Positions 7,651 to 20,066 of a DNA stretch of 64,000 nt are shown piece after piece. The DNA is from Paraburkholderia phenoliruptrix (lineage in GTDB: Bacteria; Pseudomonadota; Gammaproteobacteria; Burkholderiales; Burkholderiaceae): assembly GCF_019511605.1 (NCBI RefSeq), contig NZ_JAEUAV010000009.1, forward strand, positions 124,001-188,000. The letters run 5' to 3'. The notes below the pieces were generated by a model that was not told where the DNA came from, did no database searches, and saw nothing but the letters and a program-made list of their open reading frames with translations. The stretch's first letter is position 1; every line of letters starts with the position of its first letter. Made by a program: the position numbers and the translations under genes.

Positions 7651-9489
7651 ATGGAAGCGAACAGGATCACCGCGCCCCGCCGGGGCTCCTTGCGCACGGT
7701 CGTAGGCCGGCTTCTTGGTCTTGGCCGGCGCGTCGAGGACGGGCCACAAGCCGGGCCGTCCACCGCGCCGGCCGCCGCGCCGCCCGCGGCGCCGCAACTG
7801 GAACAGGTGGTCGGCGCCGTGGACCTGCTCGCGCATGTGGACAGCGAACTGCGCTTTCTGTATGTGTCCGACGCGAGCCTGCGCTTCATCGGCTATCACC
7901 GCGAGTATCTGGAGACCATCACGCTGCACGAGCTGGTGGCCGAGGCCGACGCGGCGCGACTCGACGCGCTGCTCGAACGCGCCCGCACCACTGGCAACGT
8001 GGAAAAGGCGACGCTCGGACTCATCAAGTCGCTGACCTATCCGATCACCGTCGAGCTGCGCGTGGTGCGCAGCAGCCATCACGGCATCGACGGCTTTGCG
8101 ATTGCCGGTTTCGACGTGTCGGCGTGGCGCGCGAGCGAGGAGCGCCTCATCCAGGCGCTGCATCTGGACCGGCTCACCAATCTGGCCAACCAGTCGGCGC
8201 TGGTTCCCGCGGTGCTGGAGGCGCAGCAGCGGGCCGACGCGCACGGCACGCCCGCCGCGCTGCTGCTGCTCGACATCGACGATTATCAGCGCGTGAACCG
8301 CGCGCTCGGCTACGACGCCGGCGACGAAATGCTGCGCGACACGGCGCGGCGCATCCTGAACATGACGAGCCCGCAGGAGACGGTGGCGCGCGTGGCCAGC
8401 GACGAGTTCGCGATCCTCGTGAAGCCCGCCGCCAACCGCACGGACGCCGCAGCAGCCGCCGAAGCGCTGGCGCGGCGCCTGCTCACCGCGATCCAGCAGC
8501 CGTATGTGTTCAGCGGCCAGCAGGTGCACCTGTCGGCGAGCATCGGCATCGCGCTCTACCCTGACGTGCGTCACGCGAACGACACGACTGCGCACGACAC
8601 GCATCTGCTGCGCTGGGCCGACCACGCGCTGTTGCAGGCCAAGGCGGCGGGCGGCAACACGCTCGCGTTCTATGTGCCGGACGACAACCCCGCCGACGCC
8701 GAGCGCCTGAAACTCGAGGCGGACCTCTACGACGGCGTGCGCAACGGCGAGTTCTCGCTGCACTTCCAGCCGATCACCAGCAGCCGCACGCACGGCGTGG
8801 TCGGCGTGGAGGCGTTGATCCGCTGGATGCACCCGGTTCACGGGCTCGTGCCGCCGTCCATGTTCATTCCGCTCGCGGAGTCGGTCGGGCTCATCAACTT
8901 CCTCGGCAACTGGGTGCTCAAGGTGGCCTGCATGCAGTTGATCCAGTGGGACGCGCGGGGCATCTCGCTGCAATACGTGGCGGTCAACGTGTCGCCGCAG
9001 CAGTTCCGCGATCCCCGTTTTACGGACGCCGTGCGCGAGGCGATCAACCTGACCGGCATCGACCCGCGCCGCCTCGTCTTCGAAATCACCGAGAGCCTGC
9101 TGATGCACGACCCGGCTCACGCCAAGGTGTTGCTCGAAGAGCTGACGGCCATGGGCATCCGCTTTGCCGTCGACGATTTCGGCACCGGCTATTCGAGCCT
9201 GGCTTACCTGCAACGGTTTCCCCTTGCAAAGCTCAAGATCGACAGGAGTTTTGTCGAGAATCTGCTAACCTCCCGGAACGATCAGGCGATCGTCAGCGCG
9301 GTGGTGGGCCTCGCCCAGACGCTGGACTTGGAACTGGTCGCCGAGGGCGTGGAAACCGAAGCGCAACGCAGCCTGCTCACCGAGATGGGATGCGACCACA
9401 TTCAGGGGTGGCTCGTCTGCCAGGCGTTGCCGTCCGACGAACTGGCGCAGCGTTTCGAAGCGCGCTCGCTTCACCTGCACAGCGCATAG
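7651..9489 (+). CDS. PAS-GGDEF-EAL protein, probable cyclic di-GMP phosphodiesterase
   Basis: 612 residues. A basic N-terminus and an Ala/Pro linker (to about 50) precede a PAS domain (about 52-160), a GGDEF domain (about 165-340) and an EAL domain (about 355-600). The GGDEF signature is degenerate (ASDEF, residues 249-253), so cyclase activity is unlikely. The EAL site looks complete: EAL 387-389, Asn446, Glu478 region (FEITES), Asp508-Asp509 in DDFGTGYSS, Lys529, Glu565 in AEGVET and Gln585. This predicts a PAS-controlled phosphodiesterase whose GGDEF part may bind GTP as a regulator. No clear ribosome binding site is seen. The HDOD gene follows by 91 bases. Confidence 0.92.
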   Translation: MEANRITAPRRGSLRTVVGRLLGLGRRVEDGPQAGPSTAPAAAPPAAPQLEQVVGAVDLLAHVDSELRFLYVSDASLRFIGYHREYLETITLHELVAEADAARLDALLERARTTGNVEKATLGLIKSLTYPITVELRVVRSSHHGIDGFAIAGFDVSAWRASEERLIQALHLDRLTNLANQSALVPAVLEAQQRADAHGTPAALLLLDIDDYQRVNRALGYDAGDEMLRDTARRILNMTSPQETVARVASDEFAILVKPAANRTDAAAAAEALARRLLTAIQQPYVFSGQQVHLSASIGIALYPDVRHANDTTAHDTHLLRWADHALLQAKAAGGNTLAFYVPDDNPADAERLKLEADLYDGVRNGEFSLHFQPITSSRTHGVVGVEALIRWMHPVHGLVPPSMFIPLAESVGLINFLGNWVLKVACMQLIQWDARGISLQYVAVNVSPQQFRDPRFTDAVREAINLTGIDPRRLVFEITESLLMHDPAHAKVLLEELTAMGIRFAVDDFGTGYSSLAYLQRFPLAKLKIDRSFVENLLTSRNDQAIVSAVVGLAQTLDLELVAEGVETEAQRSLLTEMGCDHIQGWLVCQALPSDELAQRFEARSLHLHSA

Positions 9490-9580
9490 CGGTGCCGGTC
9501 AAGCACTCAAAGAGCGGCATAGGCCGGCTTCGCGCCGGCATGGCATTTACTGGAACACGTATGGCTTTTGCGGGACTCTC

Positions 9581-11038
9581 ATGGTAAAGGCGGCGGTGCT
9601 CGACCGGCTCTGGACGCGAATGAGCGAGCGTGGCGATTTCCCCATGCTGTCGCAGTCGTTGCGCACCACCATGGCGGCAATGAATAACGACGACCTCGAC
9701 TTCACCGGCCTCGTGCAGGTGGTGCTGTCGGACTTCGCATTGACGCAAAAAGTGCTGCGCCTCGCGAACTCGGCCATGTATATGGCGTTCGGCGGCAACA
9801 TCACGACGGTGTCGCGCGCGCTCATGGTGCTCGGCATGGACGCCGTCGGTCATCTGGTGGTCGGCCTCAAGATCGTCGATCACTTTCATCACAGCGCGCC
9901 GCGCCGCATCGACGCGAAGCTCGAACTGAACCGCACGCTGCTTTCGGGCTGCGTCGCGCGCAAGCTCACCGAGCGCGGCGACCTGCGCGCCGGCGAGGAA
10001 GCGGTGGTCTGCACGCTGATGCGGCAGATCGGCAAGCTGCTGGTGGTGTTCTATCTCGACGCGGAATGGGATCAGATTCGCCGCCACATTGAAAGCGGCA
10101 CGCTGGAAGCCGATGCCTGTGTGCTCGTGCTCGGCGTGACGTTCGACGAAATCGGCGCCGAAGCCGCGGTGCGCTGGCGCCTGCCCGACATGATCCGCTC
10201 CGGCATGGGCGAGTTCGATCCACAGGACACAGAGCAGCCGCGCCAGGTGCAGTGGCTGCGCGCCATCACCAATTACTCGACGGCGGTCGCCGACGTGCTC
10301 ACGCAGCAGAACGTGCCCGAGTTCACGCGCGAAGAGCGCATGGCCGAACTGGCGCAGGAATATAGCCGCGCGCTCAACACCGACCCCGAAGTGCTGCTCG
10401 ACATGAGCGTGGCGCTCGCCCGCGAGGAAGGTGGCGACGGTGTGATGCGGGAAATCGTGGAGCTGCGCGCGAACGCCGACGCCATAGCGCGCGAGGCGCT
10501 CAACCCCGAAGCGCGCATCGCGGCAGGCGTCGAAGACCTGCGCAACCTGCCCGACACGAGCTCGCTCGCACCGGCACTCGGCATGGCATCCGAAACGGTG
10601 CTCGCGGCACTCGGCTTTGCGCGCACCGTGGTGTTCGTCAAGCATAGCAACGGCACTTTCCGCGCGCGCCTCGGCCTTGGGCCGAAAATCGACGCGGCGC
10701 TGCCCAAGCTCACGTTCAGCTCCGCGTTCGAGCCGGACGTGTTCCACCTGGCCATTGCGAATTCGGTGGGCATTTTCATCGAAAATGCGCGCGATCCAAA
10801 AATGGTCGCGCGGTTGCCCGAGTGGTTCCGCCGTTCATTCGACGACACCCGCGCCTTCGTGCTGCTGCCGGTGGTGGACGAAACGGAGCAAACCGTCGCA
10901 CTGCTCTACGGCGACTGGTCGCACACTCAGGAGCCGCGCCGCATCTCGCAGAAGGAGATGAGCGTGCTGAACGAACTGGCCAAGGAGTTAGGCCGTTTTT
11001 TCGGCCTGGGGCAGATGCGGGAAATGGAGACGATGTAA
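9581..11038 (+). CDS. HDOD-GAF domain signalling protein
   Basis: 485 residues. An HDOD domain occupies about 15-215, with the family pattern LVQVVLSDFALTQKVLRLANSA and the following helix RALMVLGMDAVGHLVVGL. It lacks the catalytic HD pair of true HD-GYP phosphodiesterases. The C-terminal part (about 320-480) has a GAF-like pattern (FARTVVFVKHSNGTFRARLGLG; DETEQTVALLYGDW). Such proteins scaffold two-component and cyclic di-GMP signalling. It is downstream of the PAS-GGDEF-EAL gene and probably in the same operon. Confidence 0.82.
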   Translation: MVKAAVLDRLWTRMSERGDFPMLSQSLRTTMAAMNNDDLDFTGLVQVVLSDFALTQKVLRLANSAMYMAFGGNITTVSRALMVLGMDAVGHLVVGLKIVDHFHHSAPRRIDAKLELNRTLLSGCVARKLTERGDLRAGEEAVVCTLMRQIGKLLVVFYLDAEWDQIRRHIESGTLEADACVLVLGVTFDEIGAEAAVRWRLPDMIRSGMGEFDPQDTEQPRQVQWLRAITNYSTAVADVLTQQNVPEFTREERMAELAQEYSRALNTDPEVLLDMSVALAREEGGDGVMREIVELRANADAIAREALNPEARIAAGVEDLRNLPDTSSLAPALGMASETVLAALGFARTVVFVKHSNGTFRARLGLGPKIDAALPKLTFSSAFEPDVFHLAIANSVGIFIENARDPKMVARLPEWFRRSFDDTRAFVLLPVVDETEQTVALLYGDWSHTQEPRRISQKEMSVLNELAKELGRFFGLGQMREMETM

Positions 11039-11164
11039 AGACGTGGCGTGATCGCTGATCACACTGCGTAGGTTCTCCAGATTCTGTGTTTGCCCGACGC
11101 CAGATTTGCCTGCTGAGTTTCGAAAGTGATTTTCAGCAACCAGGTTTTCAGTTTGAATTTTGCA

Positions 11165-11187
11165 GCCGGCATGCGCTCCATGCCGGC
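11165..11187. terminator. Hairpin between convergent signalling genes
   Basis: A perfect 9-bp stem GCCGGCATG/CATGCCGGC with a five-base loop lies 127 bases after the HDOD-GAF stop and 19 bases beyond the stop of the converging EAL-HDOD gene. The following T content is weak (TTGCTTGC), so a terminator role in either direction is plausible but not certain. Confidence 0.4.
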
Positions 11188-11205
11188 TTGCTTGCCTCGC
11201 CAGCC

Positions 11206-12591
11206 TCAGTCCTCGATTCTTTCGAGCCCTTCCGCGCTGCGGTCCGCGACGCCCGCCCAGGCGCCGGCCGCGAGTCCCATTTGCGCGACCTCTTCTACCG
11301 TCAACGGCGCAAGCTGCTCGCAAAGCGCCGCAATCGTGTCCCACGCGCCGTTTTCCAGCGCCTCGACGGCGGCGAGCAACTGCCCGAGCACGCCCTCGCG
11401 ATGCAGAATGGCCGCCTGGATCGGACGCGACAGCGTGAGCACATTCAACGTGCTTTCGAGCGAACCGCCGAACACCGCGTCGACGAATGAAAACACGCCA
11501 GTCAGGAACGCTGCGTCCGCTTCGTCGCGGCCGGCCTCGGGCAGGCGCTCGACAGCCAGTTCCATGAAGCGCGCGCGCGTTGCCGCGAGTTGCAGCAGCG
11601 GGTCGTCTTCGAGCGCGACCTTGCGGCCGTCCGCATACAGCAGCAGCTGCGTCCAGCGCGCGATGCGGTCGGTGCCGGTCGCGTTGATCGCCTCGCGCAA
11701 CGTCGTGACTTTGTGGCCGACCGCGAAGCCGCTCGAATTGGCGAGCTTCATCAGATGCATCACCAGCACCGGGTTGAGCTTCAGCTCCGCTTCGAGCTGC
11801 GCGACCGTCGGGTCGCCCGCGAGCAGTTGCAGCAGGTTCAGCAGCGCATGGCGCGGCGCGCTCACGCGGCGCGTCATCGAGGTTTGCGCACGTGCGAAGA
11901 AATAGCCCTGAAAACGGTCGAAGCCCATGCCGTGCGCGGTTTCGAAAGCGGCTTGCGTGTTGAGGCCCGAGGCGATCAGCAGCTTGCCCGCCGACTTGAG
12001 CACACTCGTCAACTTGGGCAACAGCGCGGCGGGCGCGCGCGTCATGTCGATCTTGATGGCTTCTGCGTAAGGCAGGAGCTTCGCGAAGGTCTCGTTGGGC
12101 TGGGTGACGTCGTCGAGCACGAAGCGATAGCGCCGCCCATGCAGCAGCACGATGCGCGCGATCAGTTCTTCGTCTACCTGGATGTCGGGCGGCAGCTCGA
12201 ACACGAAGCGTTCGGCGGGCAGGCGCTCGATCGCGTCGTCGAACAGCATGTCGCGGGTCGTGTCGATGTACGCCGGATGGCCGGTCAACGCGCCGCGCAC
12301 GTTGCCCTGCACCAGCCCGCGGATGATCGCGCGGGCAACGCGCTGCGCCGGCGTGAGCGCGCGGCCGGCGCGCGCGTTGCGGTCGTCAGCGTCCGTATCC
12401 GTGTCGTCCTGGGTGTCGGGATCGAGGTCGGCCAGCGCCTCTGCCGGCCATTGCGGCGCGCGTATCTTGAGCTCGTAGCCGCACAGCATGCCGTCCCGAT
12501 TCAGGATGGGCTGCCGAGCGAAGCTCGCGTTCAACTGCGCATCGTCCGTGGCCCCCGTAACGCCCGGATTCTCGACTGCAATAGTGCTCAT
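11206..12591 (-). CDS. EAL-HDOD signalling protein with degenerate EAL domain
   Basis: 461 residues, paralogous to the protein encoded at 5989-7326: an EAL-like domain (about 20-235) and HDOD (about 245-440). Several catalytic positions are lost: the AEGVET glutamate is replaced (ASGLNT) and the Asn-containing motif reads YIDTTRD. YELKIRAP, LDDVT, IKIDM and FQGYFFARA persist. A phosphodiesterase role is unlikely, so a scaffold or cyclic di-GMP sensor is more probable. An acidic insert near residues 55-75 (DPDTQDDTDTDADD) is absent from its paralogue. The start MSTIAVEN has GGGGATCAG just upstream. It is convergent with the HDOD-GAF gene. Confidence 0.84.
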   Translation of the reverse strand: MSTIAVENPGVTGATDDAQLNASFARQPILNRDGMLCGYELKIRAPQWPAEALADLDPDTQDDTDTDADDRNARAGRALTPAQRVARAIIRGLVQGNVRGALTGHPAYIDTTRDMLFDDAIERLPAERFVFELPPDIQVDEELIARIVLLHGRRYRFVLDDVTQPNETFAKLLPYAEAIKIDMTRAPAALLPKLTSVLKSAGKLLIASGLNTQAAFETAHGMGFDRFQGYFFARAQTSMTRRVSAPRHALLNLLQLLAGDPTVAQLEAELKLNPVLVMHLMKLANSSGFAVGHKVTTLREAINATGTDRIARWTQLLLYADGRKVALEDDPLLQLAATRARFMELAVERLPEAGRDEADAAFLTGVFSFVDAVFGGSLESTLNVLTLSRPIQAAILHREGVLGQLLAAVEALENGAWDTIAALCEQLAPLTVEEVAQMGLAAGAWAGVADRSAEGLERIED

Positions 12592-12854
12592 TCTGATCCC
12601 CCGCGAGGCGCCCCCGGCGCTTGCTGCTGTCTTGTGGTTATCGCCGCGTCGCGATGCGCCCGGCGTGTTTATCGTTTGCTTCGACGCGTGCACCCGCAAT
12701 GTGTACTCGCGGTGTGGCGACGCAGCGCGCCCGGCGATTTTAGCGCAGCCCGTCTTGCACTGGCATGTCGTTCAAGCAATATCTGCAAATATTTGCAGCA
12801 GACGGGGCATAAGACGGGGCATATGAACCGCGACGCGCCGCCAGCGTGTGCCCA

Positions 12855-12889
12855 ATGCAAAACGGCCGCAGTTTGCGGCCGTTTTGCAT
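12855..12889. terminator. Strong bidirectional intrinsic terminator
   Basis: A perfect 16-bp stem (12855-12870 with 12874-12889) with a GTT loop; its base is ATGCAAAACGG with the matching CCGTTTTGCAT, giving a GC-rich core and T-rich flanks on both strands. It lies 26 bases past the stop of the amino-acid-binding protein gene, the last gene of the arginine block. Confidence 0.85.
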
Positions 12890-12915
12890 GTCGTATCGGG
12901 CGTCGAGGTGCGGCG

Positions 12916-13710
12916 TTACTTCAGCACCACCTTCACGTCGAAGTATTTCGCTGCCAGGCGGTCTATCGTGCCGTCGGCCTTCAGTTCCTTCAGCGCCTCG
13001 TTCAATGCGTCCTTGAGCGCCTTGTCGCCGCGGCGAATGCCGAAGCCCACGCCCGCGCCCAGCAGTTTCTCGTCGCTGACGGCAGGACCGGCGAACTCGA
13101 AGCCCGCGCCTTGCGGCTTCTTCAGAAAGCCCTTGGACGCCGCTTCCGCATCCTGGAACGACGCATCCAGACGGCCCGAAGCGAGGTCGGCATAGATCTG
13201 GTCCTGGGTCTGATACGGCACCACGTCGACGCCGGCCGGCGCCCAGCGTGCCTTCGCGTACGTCTCCTGAATCGTGCCTTGCAGCACGCCGACATGCTTG
13301 CCCTTGAGCGACGCGGGCGTGGGCTGCAGGCCACTGCCCTTCTTCGCGATCATCTGATTCGGGATCGTGTAGATGGGGTCCGTGAAATCGATTGCCTGAC
13401 GACGCTGCTCGGTGATCGTCATGTCGGAGTTGATCGCGTTGAACTTGCGCGCCTGCAAGGCGGGAATCAGGCCGTCGAACGAGTTCTCGACCCACACGCA
13501 CTTCGCCTTCAGTTTCGCGCATACGGCGTTGCCGACGTCGATGTCGAAACCCTGCAGCTCGCCCGACGGCGACTTCGATTCGAACGGCGCATAAGACGCT
13601 TCGACGCCGAAGCGCACTTCCTTGATGTCCGCCGCCATGGCCGAACCTGCCGTGACCGTTGCCGTCGCGAATAGCGCGAGCGCAGCCGTGTTTCGCCAAT
13701 TCATCTTCAT
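12916..13710 (-). CDS. Periplasmic lysine/arginine/ornithine-binding protein (ArgT/HisJ/AotJ type)
   Basis: 264 residues. A Sec signal peptide ends at AMA near residue 28 and is followed by the solute-binding fold: VRFGVEASYAPFESKSPSGELQGFDIDVGNAVC, WVENSFDGLIPALQARKFNAINSDMTITEQR and TIPNQMIAKKG are diagnostic of the polar amino acid class. It would deliver basic amino acids to the HisQMP-like transporter encoded at 22503-24793, for which no other binding protein is nearby. It lies at the distal end of the aru genes, 296 bases past astE, and ends at a strong terminator. That gap may contain its own promoter. Confidence 0.9.
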   Translation of the reverse strand: MKMNWRNTAALALFATATVTAGSAMAADIKEVRFGVEASYAPFESKSPSGELQGFDIDVGNAVCAKLKAKCVWVENSFDGLIPALQARKFNAINSDMTITEQRRQAIDFTDPIYTIPNQMIAKKGSGLQPTPASLKGKHVGVLQGTIQETYAKARWAPAGVDVVPYQTQDQIYADLASGRLDASFQDAEAASKGFLKKPQGAGFEFAGPAVSDEKLLGAGVGFGIRRGDKALKDALNEALKELKADGTIDRLAAKYFDVKVVLK

Positions 13711-14006
13711 TGCGGGTGTTCCTCTACGGTATTGAACAAGACTGAGCCGAATCCGGACAGGCATGATTGCCGCGCCAAAAATACGATTCAAACTCGCGCG
13801 GCCGCCGTGATGCAGCGCAACAGCCGCGAGGCGCGGATTGTACAGGCTCGGGCGCCGCGCCCGCGGGGGGCGCGCGCCGCATTGTTGGCTGCAACGCGCG
13901 GCAGGTCGGCATAAAAAGCTGCAACTTGATGTCGCGCTCGTGCAAACAATCCGCATGTACGCGCCGGCATGAGCGCCGCGCGGCTCGCTTGCGGCGCCTG
14001 CTGCGG

Positions 14007-15065
14007 CTAGACGAGCGCGGCGTGCGTGTGCGCGGTGGTCTCGATCACCATCAGGCCGGCGCGCAGCCCCGGCTTGACGCTCGCATTCGGAAACACGAGG
14101 CGCTCCTCGTCGTGTTGCACGACGTAGCGGTAGTCGCCGTCGCGCGCGAGCAAGGTGTTTCTGGCAAACGGCGTGAAGTTCGCGACGTCCGCGGCGACCA
14201 GCAATTCGAATGCAGCGCTTTGCTTCGTGATCTGATCGATTACGGTGAAAGCGCGCGGCAACTGCACGGGGCCAGCTCCATTCGTGCCCGCGAGCAGACG
14301 ACGCAGCGCGTCGTCGGCACCGGCAAAGCGCGCGAGGTCGTTCTGGCCGAACGGGCGGACCTTGCCCAGCTCCAGCGTGCACGCCTCGGCGCCGCAAGTC
14401 TGCGCGGTGAAATGCGAGTAGGTATTGCCCTTGGTGGTATGCAACAGCACCGCGCTGATGTGCGCTTCGCCCAACCACTCGAACATTGCGCGCGAAAACG
14501 GCCTGTCGGTATGCGGCAGCAGCGCGAAGCGCTCGAATGCGGACGCGCGGATCGCCGTGTGCATGTCGATATGCCAACGCGCGCCGGGCGCATCGGAGGC
14601 GGCCGCGAAAAACCGCTCGGCCGCCTGCTCGAGCGCCGCGGCGCGCGGCGCCTCGTGACTGTGCGGCAATTGCAGATGCCGGCCGCTGAAGAGCCGGTTG
14701 AGATCGTCGTCGCGATAACGGCATGCGTCGCGCATCGCGTCGACGTTGCCGAGAATCACCAGCAAACGGCAGGTCAACGCGGCCGCGCCGCGCGCAATGT
14801 CGCGCACCAGATACGAAAGCAGTTCGATGGGCGCGGTTTCGTCGCCGTGCACGCCAGCCGACGCGAGCACGCTGCGCATGTTGGCGGCCGGCACGGCAGG
14901 CTCGATCAGCAGCACGCCGTCGTTGAGCCAAGACCAGCGCGCGCCCGCCGCGCACGTGCCTTGCATGGCGTTCGCGGCAGGCCGCGTGCCCGCGAGCGTA
15001 TAGGCGAGGAAATCGTCCAGCATCGCGGCCGGCTCGCCGCGCGCGAGCTCAGCGCTGAAAGTCAT
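14007..15065 (-). CDS. astE: Succinylglutamate desuccinylase
   Basis: 352 residues. Last catabolic step of the arginine succinyltransferase pathway: N-succinylglutamate to succinate and glutamate. It is a zinc carboxypeptidase-like fold, with HGDE ([13 protein letters not shown]) and HIDMHTA supplying the zinc ligands, and Glu in [11 protein letters not shown] as the likely general base. The start overlaps the astB stop by 17 bases, which implies coupled translation. Confidence 0.92.
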   Translation of the reverse strand: MTFSAELARGEPAAMLDDFLAYTLAGTRPAANAMQGTCAAGARWSWLNDGVLLIEPAVPAANMRSVLASAGVHGDETAPIELLSYLVRDIARGAAALTCRLLVILGNVDAMRDACRYRDDDLNRLFSGRHLQLPHSHEAPRAAALEQAAERFFAAASDAPGARWHIDMHTAIRASAFERFALLPHTDRPFSRAMFEWLGEAHISAVLLHTTKGNTYSHFTAQTCGAEACTLELGKVRPFGQNDLARFAGADDALRRLLAGTNGAGPVQLPRAFTVIDQITKQSAAFELLVAADVANFTPFARNTLLARDGDYRYVVQHDEERLVFPNASVKPGLRAGLMVIETTAHTHAALV

Positions 15066-16389
15066 AAAGCGATCCGAGTCCGAGAATCTGCGTGAGTTCG
15101 TCGAGCGCGGTGCGCGACTCCGCGAGCAACTGCGGATCGGCCAGATCTGCCGGCGCGAGACGGTCGCGATAATGTTTTTCGATCCACGTGTCGAGCCGTC
15201 CGAACAAGGTGTCGTCGATCCACACGCCGCGCGTGACCGCCGCGCGTTCCGCCTCGTTCAGCACCACCCGCAGACGCAGGCAAGCCGGACCGCCGCCGTT
15301 TTTCATGCTCTCGCGCAGATCGAACACGAGCACCTCGTCGATGGGACCGGTGTGCGACGTAAGCTCGTCCAGGTACGCAGCCACGCGCGGATTTTCGCGG
15401 CACTCCTGCGGCACGACCAGCACCTGCCTGCCGTCGGGACGCGTGAGCAACTGGCTGTTGAACAGATACGACGAGACCGCGTCGGCCACGCTCACCTGCG
15501 CGTTGGGCACTTCTATCACGTTCAAGCCCGCGCTCACACCCTCGAGCTTCGCGCGCAATTCGTCGTACACCGCGCTCTGCTCGACAAACGCAAGCTCGTG
15601 ACAGAACAGCGTGGTGCGATTGCCGACCGCGATCACGTCGTTATGAAACACGCCCGCGTCGATCACGTCGGGGCTCTGCTGCGCGTAGACGGTTGCCTCT
15701 TCCTGCAGACCATGACGATGCGCAACCGCGCGGCTCGCCTCGAACGTCTGACGCGCGGGAAAGCGCCTGGGCTCGGGCCCGCGGCGATATTCGCTGCGCC
15801 CGTACACGAAGAATTCGACACCCCGCGCGCCATATTCGGAGCACAGGCGCGTGTGATTCGCCGCGCCTTCGTCGCCGAGTGCGGGCGTGCCGGGCAAGGC
15901 TTCGTGTACCTCGAAGCGGTTCGCGTCGCTGAAAATGGCGCGCAGCGTGCGGCGCGTCGATTCATGTTCGATCGCGCGATGCAGCTTGCTGCACAGATTG
16001 GCCGGCGTGAAATGCACGCGGCCGTCGTGCGTGTCGGCAGACGGGCTCACGGTTGCCGCATTCGCGGTCCACATGGCCGAAGCCGAACTCGCCGCGGCGA
16101 GCAACTCGGGCGCGTTCTTCGAGACGCGCGCGATCACCGTTGCGTCGTCGCCCGAAAAACCAAGTTCGCGCAACAGACGCATCGACGGCCGCTCCTGCGG
16201 CGGCAACACGCCCTGATGAAAGCCGAGATCGGCCAACTGCTTCATCTTGCGCAGGCCCTGCTTGGCGGCCGCTTTCGGATTGGCAACCGACTTCTCGTTG
16301 TTCTGCGAAGCGACATTGCCGAACGAGAGCCCCGCGTAGTTGTGCGTGGGGCCGACCAGGCCGTCGAAATTGGCTTCAGTGGCTTGCAT
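15049..16389 (-). CDS. astB: N-succinylarginine dihydrolase
   Basis: 446 residues, the standard AstB length. It hydrolyses N2-succinylarginine to N2-succinylornithine, CO2 and ammonia. The amidinotransferase-like fold is recognised from [15 protein letters not shown] at the N-terminus, the His in [12 protein letters not shown] and the C-terminal nucleophilic Cys in [11 protein letters not shown]. It begins 9 bases after astD. On the opposite strand very long open frames exist but are GC-driven shadows. Confidence 0.95.
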   Translation of the reverse strand: MQATEANFDGLVGPTHNYAGLSFGNVASQNNEKSVANPKAAAKQGLRKMKQLADLGFHQGVLPPQERPSMRLLRELGFSGDDATVIARVSKNAPELLAAASSASAMWTANAATVSPSADTHDGRVHFTPANLCSKLHRAIEHESTRRTLRAIFSDANRFEVHEALPGTPALGDEGAANHTRLCSEYGARGVEFFVYGRSEYRRGPEPRRFPARQTFEASRAVAHRHGLQEEATVYAQQSPDVIDAGVFHNDVIAVGNRTTLFCHELAFVEQSAVYDELRAKLEGVSAGLNVIEVPNAQVSVADAVSSYLFNSQLLTRPDGRQVLVVPQECRENPRVAAYLDELTSHTGPIDEVLVFDLRESMKNGGGPACLRLRVVLNEAERAAVTRGVWIDDTLFGRLDTWIEKHYRDRLAPADLADPQLLAESRTALDELTQILGLGSLYDFQR

Positions 16390-16398
16390 CGTCGATCC

Positions 16399-18898
<2,500 letters not shown>

Positions 18899-18902
<4 letters not shown>

Positions 18903-19960
18903 TGTGCGTCTCCCGATTGTTGTTCGCCTTGCGGCCGATAGAGCGGCACGCAGCGCACCGCATCGCCGTCCTGCACGCCGAGCGCGGCGCGTGCCGCATG
19001 CGCGAGCGGCGCGCCTTCGTGCTGCGCGGCCGGCAGATCGCCGAGCACGCAGCGGAACTCGCCGTCCGCGCCGTTATGCGCGATCAGGAACGCCGAGCCG
19101 CTTGCGGGCGCCGCGCTCTCGCGCACCTCGCGCACCTCGTTGCGCGTGACGCACGCACTGCGGTCCACCTGCGCGGTGAGCACCGGGCCGGCGTCGAAAA
19201 TGTCGATGAAGCGGTCGGTCTCGAAGCCTTCCTCGAGATGAATCTCATACGCGAGCAACGCGTTCGCATCCGGTTCGCCGAGCACGCGCTGCGCCGCCTC
19301 GGGCAGCAAGGGCACGTAGATCGGATAGGTAGGCATCACTTCGGCAATGAATGTTCTGCTGCGCCCGCCCGATTCGATCTCGATGTCGGCGAAATCACGG
19401 CCGAAAAATTTGCGCCCCACCGCTTCCCAGAACGGCGACACGCCTTTCTCGTCGGTCACGCCGAGCAGCAGCGAGAATACCTCGGGCGTAAAGCGCTTGC
19501 GATTGGCGGCGATGTACATCATCCGCGCGCGCGACAGCAGATGCGCGGCGGCGTCGCCGCGCAGCGACGGGTGGATGAAATAGCCCGCGAGCCGGCTCTT
19601 GCCGGTTAGTTCGTGCGACATGGTGAGCGCGTGAATCTTGCGGTTCACGTGCAGCTCGCGCGACGCATGAATCAGCGCGTCGTTGCGAAATGCGTAAAAC
19701 GGATCGGAGTAGCCCGCGGCCGCGACGATGCTCGCCGTGCCCATCAACTGGCCGGTTTCGCTGTCTTCGAGCACGAACAGATAGAACTCCTCACCCGGAA
19801 AGTCGACTTCCGCGCGAAACGAGTCTTCCGACAGCGCGACGCGCGCTTCGAGCGCGCGGCGGTCGTGCGGCAGTGAATGCAGCACCGGCTGTGCGGTGCG
19901 CGCCATGTGTTCGAGCGCATCGAGATCGGCGAGGCGGCCGGGGCGTACGAAGAGCATCAT
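18899..19960 (-). CDS. aruF: Arginine/ornithine N-succinyltransferase alpha subunit
   Basis: 353 residues, paralogous to AruG throughout ([73 protein letters not shown]). Two ATG codons lie side by side; AGGA is six bases before the second (19957) and three before the first, so translation probably starts at 19957. The stop overlaps the aruG start. A duplicated 26-base motif occupies the leader between aruC and this gene. Confidence 0.91.
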
Positions 19961-19975
19961 CGTTCCTGTGGAGTG

Positions 19976-20026
19976 TCACGCATCAATGCGACCCATGAAT
20001 GTGACGCACCGGTGCAACCCATGAAT
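19976..20026. repeat. Two tandem ~26-bp repeats in the aruC-aruF spacer
   Basis: Two near-identical units (19976-20000 and 20001-20026) share ACGCA and TGC(G/A)ACCCATGAAT, differing mainly in the middle (TCAA against CCGG). They fill half of the 106-base spacer and end 16 bases before the aruF start. A partial third unit (ACGACCGGTGA) follows. Confidence 0.65.
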
Positions 20027-20066
20027 ACGACCGGTGAGTCTGTGCAAGGCACTAAAGAACGCGCGC

